DNA of 64,000 bases from Gymnorhina tibicen (Eukaryota; Chordata; Aves; Passeriformes; Artamidae). The notes beneath the pieces were generated by a model. It worked only from the letters and a program-made list of their open reading frames with translations. It was not told where the DNA came from and ran no database searches. Made by a program: the position numbers and the translations under genes. Location of the stretch: assembly GCA_013399875.1 (NCBI GenBank), contig VXAZ01000388.1, positions 62,001 to 126,000 of the forward strand, written 5' to 3'. Shown piece after piece: positions 12,601 through 24,900 of this stretch (position 1 is the first letter of the stretch; every line of letters begins with the position of its first letter).

Positions 12601-14819
12601 GCTAAGAGGGGTGGAAAAGAGAAATAAATTACAACCTTCGTTTCTTGCTCTAATCTCTCCATCTCTCGCCTCTTTGGAGGTTCCATCGTTGCTGTCCCTC
12701 TAGGCTCACACATTATTTCCTGACTCCTCAGGTATGCTAGAAAAATGACATGTTATAATACTAGGGAATTACAGACTGTGCAGGGGGAGGGAGGAAAACT
12801 CCCTGCCCCACAAATCACTGCCAGCATCTCCTGTCAGCAGCTCGAGCTGCAGCCTGGGGAGGCACCTGCAAATTCACTGGGCAGGACTTTGCCGTGGCTG
12901 GGATTCACCTCTCCCACCTTTCACATGGGCAGTATCTCAAACTCACTGCAAAACTCTTGACAAAAACATGACTTGAATGTGGCTGCAGCTTGGTGACTCC
13001 AAACCCTGTCAGCGGGGTCATTGGGTCCCAGCTGACAAGTCTGGCTTTGAGCTAAATGCAACTTTTGTGGCTGGTAACACAACTGACCGTGCAGCACCTT
13101 CCACCTGCCCCTGTTCCAGCACCACCATGCCCCGGTTTCCCTGGCACAGATGTCCAAGCTGGCACTGAGACAAGGCAGAGATGAGCAGAAAGTTATTTTT
13201 CCTCCCCACAGGCTAAGGAAAACATGTGCAAGCAAGATGGACATGAGAAAACCCTGGGGTTTGGAATGCCAACTGGAAGAAATAAAACCTGACTAATAAA
13301 GCACAGGCTGTGGAAGATGCTATGGATGCAAAGGGTGCAAGGCCAGGGAGAAGAGCAGCGTGCAGGTTAATGAACACACCAGCCCACGACTCCACAGAAA
13401 ATCAAATTCAATCAATCTGTCTGTGAAGGACATGCAGCGAGACAGTGGCTGGGAGAAAGGAGGCAGAGAATAAACTGTTGGCTTGGCTTTTTCAGCCCAA
13501 AAAAGGAAGGGGGAAGAGGGTTCCCCCCTACAAACTGGTATTTCCCTCAAGCAGGCAGATCTGTATGAAGTTATGATTATTTCCAGGCAGCAGGTGATGC
13601 TTGACCATGCGAGGATTTGCATGGGGCAAACACTCAGCCGGGCACAGGACAGGATTTGGGATTGGGTTGCTGTGGTGAGGATGAGCATTCCAGAAGTAAA
13701 GCAGCATTTTGCAGGCTCAGCACAGCTCTTCCTTTCAGCACAAAGCCCATAAACAACGGCCCAACAGCTTAACAGGGCTGAAATATGACGGTATTCAAAG
13801 GGGATGTCAGGAGGATTAACAGCCCTGCTCCTTCCCGCTGAAGCCGTGTTGGGACTGGAGAGTCGATGCCGTGCTGAGAGCGTGAGGTTTTACATCTTCA
13901 TTAAGCACCAGCCATCGCTGGGTTAGTGGGGGAAGGATTTCTCCTCTCCGTGACCATGGTGGCGACATGAGGGACGGCTCCCACTTGGCACTGCTGACAC
14001 CAGGAGAGGTTGGGAATGGGGTGACCACCTGTGCTCCCCCTTTGGCACCACATACCTGGGAAAGCATCACCAAGGATATTGTTTTACCATGACCGAGGGA
14101 ACCAAACAGGTCTGATGGTCATTAAGGCCAGCAATGGCCCCTCAAGGGAGAACTCATCCTACCAGAGCAGATTTGGACAGGGGCAACTGATTACAGAGTG
14201 TTTGAGCAGATGATAAATCAACATGAGGATCGAATAAGAAAGTCTGCTGGGAGGCTTTGTAATATTTGAATACAAGAGAAAAGAAAGAAGAACCATTAAA
14301 AGCAAACAAACACGAAGTGCCATTACGTTTCCTCTGTTTGCCATGCAGAGATGGGGCTTCACGGCACCTCAGGACACCAGGCAGGGCTTTCCACTCACAC
14401 AGAACACTTTGGGTGCCCACTCTGAATACTGGGGAGCACTGTCCCCATGTGAACCTCAATCTGCAACTCTGCTTCATAAACTGCAGGTTTGGAACTTTAC
14501 CCTCTTCAAGTGCATTAATGCACTTTTTAAAATAGAAGTGAGCTCAGACAATGGTTCCTATTTTTATGGGCTGATCCACCTACACATCTGGTCACAACAT
14601 GAGATTTCAAGCCAACTTTTCAAAATTGCAAAGAGCTATTCCGGTTCTGCACCACTGATTTGTGCTGTTTTACATGACATAAATATTTATACAATTACTG
14701 TTACTATCCTTCAATGACCAAAGTTATCACATTTCAAAGGATCTATATTTAAAGAACACAATACCCTGATGGAAATGCAGCTTTAAATTTTAAATAGCCG
14801 TGTTCCTCCTGACGCATTG

Positions 14820-14834
14820 CACACACACACACAC
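14820..14834. repeat. (CA)n microsatellite, short
   Basis: An uninterrupted CA dinucleotide run of about 7.5 units. It is too short to be highly polymorphic. Confidence 0.8.
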
Positions 14835-15755
14835 CGAGTCACTGGAGATGCTCCAGAATTCCCATATTCTCCTCAAAGCCACAGTAGCTCCTTGCCACCA
14901 CTCCACCTCAGCACCCTGCATCCCAAACTGAGCATCCCTGGTGACACCTGGCTACCTGCCCACCATCTCCAGGAGGGAAGGGCAGCGACAGCATCACTGT
15001 AAATGTGTGAAAAACACAGATTTATAACAGCACTGGGTTTGCCATCTTCTGGACAAAGCCACAAGGAAAAGCAGTTTATTTTTATTAAAATAAACTGAGG
15101 GTATCACTGCCTATGAGAGGGACACATTGGTTTACACTGATCCCAACTGCTGCTCTCCCATGCCCTCAGATGAACAGGAGTGCTCCAGGTTTCCCGCTGT
15201 GTACCTGATATTTCAATACAAATTGTGTACTAGCCCTTCTTCTGTGCTTTCTGAACCACCTTACTCACCAAGTGATGATGCAAAATTAGAAAGAATAATA
15301 ATAAATCTAGATTAGGAATTAATACACTGGGATTAAAACACCTTCACAAATAATTTCATGCTCCCTACATGCTCCCTGGGTGTAATTACTAGGGAAGAGT
15401 AAAAGACAAAACTCACTTGGGGTCAGTGCAATTGTCTTTCTTAGAAGGATAAAAAAACCAAATCATGATGAATTATTAGCTATAGAAATAACTCAAAAGT
15501 TTTTCAGGTTTAACATGGAAGCAGCAGCAGAGAGAAGTCAGGGAACAACCTCCACTGCTGTCCCCATCCACCCCTGAAGGTTTGGTTTATCCCTTTCCCC
15601 TCTTTTCTCCTAAGTGAAGTGAAGCAAAAAATAAACACATCTTACTACCTGTGGTGTGCAAACTCAGTCCTGACTCATGTACAAGTTCCTCTAACAGGAG
15701 TAACACAGCTAAAGCAGAGGGGGGAGAAAAAAGGACCAAGTGGAAAAACATATTT

Positions 15756-15787
15756 AGGGAAGAGGGAAGGAGGGAAGGAGGGACGGA
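15756..15787. repeat. Purine-rich GGGAAGGA simple repeat
   Basis: A short polypurine tract of repeated GGGAAGGA-type units on the plus strand. It is imperfect and about 30 bp long. Confidence 0.6.
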
Positions 15788-16088
15788 GTGCTCGCTGTCC
15801 TCCTAAAGCAGTGCCCCACAGCTGCTCCATTCATAAATATTTCACCGATCCGAACTCAGCCTGCCAAATCTGAACCACTGCTTTGATGAAAAATATAAAA
15901 AGGCTTTTCCATTAGTGCTTTTGATGTTCTTTGCATACAGAATAATGAATGCAGGAGATTCATCTTCTTCCCCTCCTGTGTCCTCCCTCACTTCAGTCTT
16001 TTATCTGGTCCAGCCTCCCAAGGACAGAGAAATCGGGATTTGAGCAGGAAGACAGAGCAGAGCTGTTGGCCTGTGCGCATTTTCCATG

Positions 16089-16385
16089 GAATCTTAGAGT
16101 CACAGAATCAGTTTAGTTGGAAAAGCCCTCCAAAATCCTCAAGCCCAACCATTAACTCAGCACTGCCAAGGTCACCACTAGCCCATGTCCCCAGTGTCTC
16201 TTAATTCCCTCCAGGGACAGGGACTCCACCCCCGCCCTGGGCAGCTGTGCCAGGGCTGAACAATGCTTTTGGTGAAGAAATTTTTCATAATACTCAGCGT
16301 AAACCTCCCCTGATGCAACTTGAGGCCATTTCCTCTCATCCTATCATTTCCTCTTGTCCTGTCTCCCCACTGTTCTGCCTCTTTC
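16089..16385 (-). mobile_element. CR1 LINE 3' fragment, divergent subfamily
   Basis: A minus-strand CR1 of a different and probably older subfamily from most copies here. It starts GAGTCACAGAATCA, then GGAAAAGCCCTCCAA, AACTCAGCACTGCCAAGGTC, CTAGCCCATGTCCCCAG and CCAGGGACAGGGACTCCAC, and ends in the TTTCCTCTTGTCCTGTC block. The copy at 58.6 kb shares this layout. It contains an 18-bp tandem duplication (16328-16363). About 300 bp of 3' sequence remain and no coding region. Confidence 0.85.
16328..16363. repeat. 18-bp tandem duplication inside CR1
   Basis: Two adjacent 18-base units (16328-16345 and 16346-16363) differ at three positions. The second unit is closer to the CR1 sequence normally found here, suggesting a duplication after insertion or a subfamily trait. 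Confidence 0.7.
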
Positions 16386-18149
16386 CACTTCAGGGGACAA
16401 GACAGAAAGGAAATGGGGGTACCCAAACGTTTTCAGGGTGCTGTTGGCACTTCACACTCTGTTTCCACCTGGTGGGACCACATTGACCATCACGACTCTA
16501 CCAGGAGTTGTTCAGAGAAAGTGAACAGGAGTTTCAAAACCCTTCCAAAGCATCCTACCAAGGACAGACAGGTCCCAGCTGTTACCCTGCTTTTGCCCAC
16601 AGGGCACAGTTAGCTCTAGCCTGGATTTTGTGAGCTTTTATGGGAGGAAGCAACCCCCTGTGCTCTGATCTGGGCTGTCCTGAGCTCCCCGCACAGGACT
16701 CACTGGGGGGAATCTCAGAGGAGAAAGGAATCCTCCTTACAGCTCAGCAAAGGAAGCGACGCAGCGCAGAGGCAAAGCCAAAACAGAGGAAGCAGTACGT
16801 GACCTTCTCCCAGCCTCTCAATGCTCTCAGGAACTTAATAGCTCAACATTTATCTTAACTCAGCAGAGATGTGCCAGGGATAAAGTATCCATCTCCCTGC
16901 ACACCAGCTCCGGCGTTTCCAACCCGCCGCTGCCGAGCTTTAAATTGCAGCTTTTATCGCCTTCTCGCACTTCTGCTGTACCACGGCATTCAAAGCAATT
17001 AAATCCAACCTATTTTTTCCGACTTTTATTCCTTGAAGTGGAGCTTTCTTGTGTGGGGCAGAGATTACAGGGTTTGGGCTGGATTTTGATTCACATTTAT
17101 TTTCCATTAAGGACTCGGCTCCGTGCATCTCCTCTTCCTCCCGTGAAGCTCGCTACGTGCTCGGCAAACTCGGCAAATAGGAACTTGAAAGTAGTTTAAA
17201 GGAAAACAAACAGAAACTGATGCCTTGCAGAATTTTTGCAACAAGAGTCCTGGAAACACGCAAAGCATTTTAAGGGAGTTGAAAGAGAGAGACATCTTAT
17301 CACCAGGAGTGGGATGCTAATGTTTGCAGGAGAGTTATTGCTGCGCATTATTCATCCTCCTGGTTTGTATTTATTAGGAATTATTAGGAAACCCATCACC
17401 CACCGAGCTGCAGGGCTTCTTGGCAGCGCTAACACAGCACAAAACTCCTTGTGCCCAAGGGCTCCTGCTTCTTTGGGGGTGGTGGGTTTCCTGATCCCAT
17501 TTCCCACTCCATAATCCCAGTGAAGGGGAGGAGTGAAGTACCTTGCTATGACTGGGAGATGCCTCAGTTTCAGGTGGAGGACATGGAGGTCTTGGACACT
17601 TGATGGCCTCGTGGTCACAAGTGGGTCATCCCAAAAGGATCCACAGGGACACAGGAGCGCTCACACCTTATCTGGATTATTTTAGAGCAAGCTGTGTTCT
17701 TCCTTTTGGAATCAGAAGGGACTGACAAGTCCCAAGCACTGAAGATCAGTGCATTATTGTGCTCCTGAACACCAGCAGACCAGATGAACACCAGATGAAA
17801 AAGTTGCCAAGGAGACCCCAATACAGCACACAAGCCCCTGGTGTTCCCCCACTGTTCTGCAGGTGCACTCCTTGGACCTTTTTAGCCCAAATCTCCCTCC
17901 CACCTGCCTCTTTCACATTCACCTGTCTCTGAGCATGCCACCCCACTGCTCCAGTATCACAGGGCAATACACTGCGTGTTCTCTGCTTGCTTCTAACTAA
18001 GCAACCACAAAAGAAATTAGCTGAAAAATAACCTATTTCTCATCCAAAACATCCATTTCCCAGAGGAGTTTAGCTATTTAAATTATGCCACCTTCTCCCA
18101 GCAAACAAGCCCTTCTGAAGGGCAAGGCTCAAGCCACTGCAGGGATGCA

Positions 18150-18240
18150 GATTTTAAAACCATTCATTATGCAAATGGCTCATTTATTGCTGCTGAGCTG
18201 AAAGCAGGAATTCCAGGCATGCAAATAAAAATAGTTGGGG
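18150..18240. promoter_or_regulatory. Paired POU octamers in a candidate regulatory element
   Basis: Two perfect ATGCAAAT octamers lie at 18169-18176 and 18219-18226, same orientation, with start points exactly 50 bp apart. Each is embedded in AT-rich flanks (CATTCATT before the first, AAAAAT after the second). Octamers bind POU-domain factors such as OCT1 and the BRN family. The spacing of about five helical turns would place both on the same DNA face. Function is inferred only. Confidence 0.3.
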
Positions 18241-19709
18241 AGCAACAGCCAGTAAGTGCCTGATGGCATCTGCTGACTTGGGTAACACACAGCACGGACC
18301 CTGCAGGCAGCAGCTTATGGTGGAGTTTCAAACTATAGGATGAAATTGGTCTGCAGCCACCACTGGTGACTCCCTGAGCTCTGCAGGACCAGCAGCATCT
18401 CCAGCTGGAAGTTCTGCCAGTGCTGCAGATCCTGCCATACCCCTATTGATCCTGAAGTCTTACTTGTCACAAGATGCCTGAACTAAGCAAGGCTGAAATT
18501 CAGTAATTCAGGGTGACTGGACACAAGGGGTAGAGCTGAGGTGTGAAGGGGTTATGGGAGATTTCACTGACAGGGTTGCAACAGTGCCAGAAGCAAAGCT
18601 TTCCCCAAAACCTTAATAAACATCCCGGGGCTGGGTGGGAACGAATGCTAATTAGCATCTGATAAAGATTCGGAGAGAGAAGCTGGCTGGGAAAGGAGAC
18701 AAAACTCAAAATTAGCCATGCAGGCGGGAAATTTTAAACAGGACTATCCTGGGAACAGCCTGCCTCCACAATTCTCTTCTCACAGTGCCTGGAAGCACAA
18801 GGAGTGTAGGATGCTCCATGGCCAAGGATGAGTCTTTGTCCTCCAGGAACTGAATCATGTACAAACATTTCTGAGGCCCAGCGCCTTCCAGCTACTGAAT
18901 CTAATTCAGGTCCAAGTCCTGGAAATGACCTGGCACGGGGTATCAGTTTGCACTGCAGCCATGGGAAATAATAAGGAATTTAAAAAGCAAAACAGGAACA
19001 TTGAGCTGAGTATTAAAGAACCTTTCAAGTTCAAACATGGGGAAAAAAATGCAGTGTCGAGCCAGCCCAACGTCAGCACTCAAGGTCAAATGGAAAAAGA
19101 AATCTCTGTGGATTTGCCTTTAACAGGCTATTGTTAGTGCCATTATGTTTAATATCATTAACACAGAATCATTATGTAAATTCTGGTTTTTAAACTCAGT
19201 TGTTGCTATCACAAGTTAGTTTTAATCTAGAAGCAAAGTAAAAGCAGCTGGTGCACTGACCCGGGCTCGGCATACTCAGCATTCATATTCTCCCACTGAA
19301 TACAAGATTTGCTCATTTTTATGTGCTCCTATATCTTTAAACAGCATCAGCAAAAATCCATTTCAAAATGTGATACAAGTCTCATTGCAATTTTTGCTGC
19401 CAAGTGACTGAAATGACAAGAGATCCCGGCAGGAGTTGGTCGAGTGTTCATCAACGAGCAGATTAATTGCTAAGACAGAAAGGTCCTGATACACAACCAC
19501 CCGACAACAATTGGGTAATCACTCATTATGTGTCTATTACTCAAAGTCCTGGAGCTGGCACGACACCCAAATCTGGAGCCACATCAACCCAAGCGATGAC
19601 AAATATTGTTTCCTGTTTAAACAGCCGAGCTCAGCAATTTCAGACCCAGGAATTGAAAAGAATAAATTTACCTGAGACCATCATTTCACAGCAATAGCTG
19701 TATTACATT

Positions 19710-19724
19710 AAAAAAAAAAAAAAA
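19710..19724. repeat. Poly(A) run
   Basis: Fifteen consecutive A residues. No target-site duplication or gene-like sequence lies upstream, so it is called a simple homopolymer and not a retroposon tail. Confidence 0.8.
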
Positions 19725-19801
19725 GGTTTCTACAATGGAGAGATTGTTCCTGGCTTCAACAAGAACATAAGCAATAATGTACGTGCAACAATACCACGAT
19801 T

Positions 19802-19837
19802 GACCGTGTGTTTCAATGAGCATTCACACACACGGTC
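19802..19837. repeat. Perfect 10-bp inverted repeat with 16-nt loop
   Basis: GACCGTGTGT at 19802-19811 is exactly complementary to ACACACGGTC at 19828-19837. A single such stem is about what chance would give in 64 kb, so it is recorded as a structural feature only. Confidence 0.5.
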
Positions 19838-21936
19838 CTGAACAGATGAAGGACAAGTGCTACAGGCTGAATGGGCTCCATTGAGTAAAGCTAATTAGCT
19901 GGATAAGCATATGCAAGACCAGGACCTAAATTTGTTCTCTGCCTCCTGGGACAATGATAACTCCTTTTTCTTGTTGTTGCGCCACAGAGATAGAACAACT
20001 CTAAGGCAACTCTCTAACCCCTGGCTGCCACAGAGCATTTTTTCGTGCAAAGGTGTTAACGTTGGGAAACAGCAGCTCAGGTGAAAGAAGAGCATTGTCC
20101 ATGCTCTTGTCAGGACTCATCCCTCCCAAGCTGCCATTACACATTGCTAATATCCAGCCGTGCATAACACCACCAAAGTAGTTGCTGTGATCAACCAGCA
20201 CGACCGTTGGATAATGGATCTGATAATCCAGAGCTGCATCCAGCAAGACAAGGCTCTAATTGCACTCATCTGAAACACATATTGCCACAGCAGAAGATGC
20301 AGACCGTTAATACAGCCCTGATCCCGTGACTTGTCTTTGCACGGTGGAGCTTTGGCACAATCTGTGCTCGTCTGGCTGGGCCCCTTGAGGCGGTGGCGAT
20401 GGAGAATGGGAACAGCAGCGGAGCGCAGTGCTAGAGGAATCTCAGCACGCAGCAAAACAGAGATAACCTCCACCAGATCCCTCTGAAACAGGGCTTTTGC
20501 AGAGGACTGAGGTAGACACTTAGGTCTCGTGAAAAAGCTGCCCATGCCTTCCAAAAATGCAGCTGCGGTTGCTGTTTTCTCATCCCCAGCCAGAGTGCAA
20601 AGCAAATATCCCGAAGGAATAAAACCAACCTGGCCACTGAATAATGCTCTGATCTGCCTAATTAGAGCACCTCAGATCAAGGGGCATTTACAGAGAGCTT
20701 GGGAAAGCCTTGCGTGCCTAAGGAAAGGAAATGACTGTCAAGGTCTCGGTCCTATCCTGACTGGAATTACTGGCAAAGTTCCCACTGGCTGCAGAAATAG
20801 GACTGAAAAGGTTGCAGAGCACAGAGTCAGTGACAACAAAGGGTAAAAGGACTTGGCAGACACAAGATGAGGCATATCCTCCACCAGGTGACACAGTTGT
20901 GTTTGTGGCACTCAGTGTGGCATCGTTGCTCCTCACACAGAGCCATGCACAACCTTGCAAGCCTGACACCAACCCCCACACCAGCACCCAAAACCCCCAG
21001 ATCTGACACTTTTAAAAGATAAAAACTGATGCCCAATTCAAGCCTTTCCAATAAGATTTGTGCCATTCATATCTACTTATGTTATTTATTAAAGGAAAAA
21101 GAAACACAACTGAAACACACAGTAACTAAACCAAGTTCTCCCTACATTTTATTCCTTCTTTAATCTAAACACAAAGTCATAAGAGTGGGATATTTGCTAT
21201 AAGGAAATGAGCTGTCAAGTGATTTACGGTCTTGCTTTGTCTCCGTCTCAACAGCTCCAAGTCTTTTCCAAGACCTATTTTTAGCAAGCTGTAAAAATTA
21301 GAGGCAATGAGGGACAGGGTGGGGAGCCAGGAGTTGAGAAATGTATAGAGCAAACTCATCTATGTCTTCATTATCCTCATGCACCTCTAATTGCTGGATC
21401 TGGATACCACAGGGACAGTCACAGTCACTGTTATACCGCCTCTACTGCAAGGTGCCTTCACACATGAGATCACCTGGGCAGCCAAAGACCACAAAGGAGC
21501 AGCGGTGGGAGAAACATCCCTGTTTGTTTGCTGGGGTTTTAGTGTTGGGTTGGTGTTGGATTTGTTTTTTGGTTGGTTTTTATTAATAATGGCATAGTGC
21601 CATTATGTACCAGGAACTCATACACTCTTCAGATGGCAGACAGGACCAAATTCAGCTGGAGTCAGCACAGGCTTTCCTTTATTCCCAGAATGCCTCAAAT
21701 GGAAACCTACACACTCCCCCCATTTCTCTTAACACCTAGCTCAACTATTAAATCAATAAAGGCAGTTTCCTGATCCACATTTTATTAGTCATTCCAGCCA
21801 AAATTATTCTAATAATTCCCTTTAACAAAAACCAAGGTCCTCTACTGCAGAAACTTTTATTTCCAGCACCTTTGCTTGCAAATGATGACAATAATTACTC
21901 TAAGTCCCATATAGCATTTTCCATACAAGAGCCTGA

Positions 21937-21992
21937 AGAGCTTTAACAATGGGAAGTTATTACCAGAGCTTTAACAATAGAAAGTTATTACC
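21937..21992. repeat. 28-bp tandem duplication
   Basis: Two adjacent 28-base units (21937-21964 and 21965-21992) match at 26 of 28 positions. Each holds a CTTTAACAAT word and an AGTTATTACC word. The close match suggests a recent duplication. There are no further copies. Confidence 0.9.
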
Positions 21993-24900
21993 AGCATCCT
22001 TATTTGTGAGAATGAGGCGCAGAAAGATCAAACGAATTGCTGAAGATCATTCAGCAGCTTGCTGGCAACTCTGGGAAAAGAACTGTAATCTCCTGACCCT
22101 CCATCCAGAGCTGATTTGGACAGGGAAAAGAAAAAGCATCCTTGAAGCACGTATGAAAAGGGGTTGTTTTTAAAAGCGCTGAAAATGAGCTTTTTCAAAA
22201 GGAGCAGTGATGGCAAACTTCTGAAGTTTGATAAAATTCTGAAAGAGATTAAATGATGCTATTAATTATTGCATAGGTGGGAAATGGATAAACAGAGGAT
22301 GCATGTGCCTTTTGACCACTTTCTTATCCCCTTTTGGATGTCACATGGAGAAACCCCAACAATCACATACCTTGTTGTACAAGCAATGTCACATTTAAGG
22401 ATTAAAACTCTTTTCTCTCTCTCATCTTTCTTCTTCCCTTTGTCTTGGCCCCTGAACTGTCCAAGTTGACAAATCCAAAATCAACAGTCAATTTTGACCA
22501 TTTTGGCCAACACAGTTTGCTCAGAAGTACCAAACACACGCTAAGTCTCCATGAAACTCTCCCTGCTCAGAAGTATTTTAGGAGACTATTTAGGAGAAAG
22601 AACGGACCTTAATCAGCAGAAGAACCATGGAGAAACAGAATATTTATCTGAAGCCACATCCTTAAACCAAACAGGATGAAATCCTCTGAGGCAGCTATTA
22701 AGGAGATTGCCCAGCAGAAAGAAAATTCAGCAAACCAGATTATCCGTAACAGGCTTATCCACTGGAAAAAATCATCAGAGCAGCGACAAGATAGTTTTGA
22801 GAGACAATTAATGAAAGGTAGGGGAGAGGGGAGATTGTAACAGGGTGACAAGGACTGAAAATCCATAAAATACAGATTGTCACGGCTGATCAGACATAAG
22901 GACATTACACGACCCATCACACGGCTAGAAGAGGAAAGGGAGCCAAGATGCTCACAGTGTCTTGTGTCTACGGCTTTGCCACGGGCAGAACTGCTTTTAT
23001 CTTCTTTAATACAGCAAGAAGAAGAATCCCCCTGCGAGTTCTGTTGACAGCCATGAACTGGATCAAAAGAGCTTCCACCAGCACCACTCCACTCCTCCTC
23101 ACAGCCCAGCCCTCCTCTGCTCCTGTCCATGGCTACGTCCTACAGCAGAAGGAGCCGTCTTCTCCAAAACATGATCCCAAATGTTTAAACCGATGGCAAA
23201 CCTCCAACAAACTGAAAATGGGTGAATGAATAAAGCCCACTGGATGGTCTTGGACTGGAAATCTTCCCACTGGAGGAAACCACCACTCCCTGAGCAGGCC
23301 CACAATGGAAATAAAGAGCACAGCGCCACGGCTCTACACTGCATCACTGCTGCGATAACAGGCTTTCTCTCACGGAATTATTTCATGTTATTTTCAACCC
23401 AGACTCCTCCTAAATCTCTGATGTTAAGTCAGAACACAACATCAGACAAGGCAGGTAACCCTAAATCTGTATGTCCCCCTCCCTGACCTTCAAAGCACTG
23501 CTACCCCCACATGCTCCTCAGCAGTGGAACCGGGCAGAAAAACAAGAAAAAAATCCCACTGAGGAAAGGATGAGGTCTCCCGGCATGAGAAGATGGCTGT
23601 GCCATCAGCTCTGGCTGAAGACGGGACAAGCAGGGACAGACAGATTAAGGGATTTGCCAGAGCTAATGACACAGACAACTTTCCACTGACTTCACTAGGC
23701 TTTGGAACAAATGCCTGTACAAAGAGCTGCACTCAAGAGCTATCAAGAAGCTTAATTCATTAGCATTTTTAAAGTACTTTTAGATCCTGGAGTGAAAGGC
23801 TATCAAAGTGCAAAGTCATTTTATTAGTGATAACAGTCTAAGAACAGCAAGTTGAATCCTTCAGTCTAAAGCCTTACGGCAAAAATGGGTTTGTAACACA
23901 AAGATGCCACAAAGTCCTAAGAGATATTAAAACTTCCTTGCATAGACTTTTACTATACACTAGTTTTTTAAGATTCACTTCAACTCCACAAATTCTGATG
24001 GTAATTAGTAATATTCATGCAGCAGGATGGACCCAAACCCACTGAGGGAAAGCAGGAGGATGTAAAGGCTGTAGCAGCCCCTGAAAAGCTCTTGTTGGAG
24101 TTGGCAGAGCTCACGTGTTCAGTGTGCTGTGTCAGGACCAGAGGGACCCCACAGCTCTGAATTCCTCCCATCCTCTTGGGAAGCAGAAAATGAAGCTGTC
24201 ATGGGCTCTTTGCACGTGGTTCTCCAAAATTATACAGGGGAATGGCTCCCAGGCAGTGTGAGAGGACACGAGGCAAGAATCTGGCACGGCTGTAGGTTGG
24301 CCTTGCATGCCGATACTCTTCTTCTCCAAAATAAAATCTCAAGCCTATAAAAACATTGGCAGCAGGCGCCGGAAGATGCACAGTGTACTCTTCTATCGTT
24401 TCACCGGTGAAATAGACTTCATCCTGTTCCCTCTGGCCCCAGATCAAGCACAGCTCTTCACAGGAATTTTCCATTATCCTGTGGCAAACACACCAGGGCA
24501 ATCCGGCCTCTTAACCAACTTACACTCTGACCCCCCTCTCCAGCAGCAGCGAGGTCTTGCATAAACACAAGCCATTTCTCGTAAGATGCGCCAATTCGAA
24601 CACCACAGCCCAAGTGAACTGGGGCTGGAATTCCCAGGCTGCCTGACAGAACTGCAGTGGGGCAATGGAAACATCATTAGTCGTCTTTGCTCCAGCTCTG
24701 CCCTCCTGGCAGACCCTGCTGTCCCGCATTCGCAGTTGCTGAGCCCCTAATTTATTTCCACAGCTCAGCAGACTCGAAACCAGGGGAAGTATGGAAGTTC
24801 TCGGCAACCCTCTTCTGTTTCTACTTCAGTAAATCCTTTCCTTGCCCTGCTTTTCAACTAGGCTGTGAACTCATCTCCAAATCCATACAATCATCACACC

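Larger units (their letters stand above)
6156..16088. other. Long non-coding stretch with regulatory-looking islands
   Basis: About 9.9 kb without a recognised transposon or gene. The longest open frame is 151 codons (12050-12505, plus) and resembles no family. Two motif-dense islands (10200-10450 and 12350-12600) are listed separately. Minor structures are a short (CA)n run at 14820-14834 and a purine-rich GGGAAGGA stretch near 15756-15787. The low transposon density over this distance is notable compared with 40-63 kb. Confidence 0.5.

Noticed and set aside
19710..19724. A15 run as a possible retropseudogene tail
   Set aside because: No target-site duplications and no gene-like sequence upstream.
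22609..23130. 173-codon minus-strand open frame with Ser-rich start and hydrophobic end
   Set aside because: No recognisable family or exon boundaries. The hydrophobic part matches translation of AT-rich DNA.
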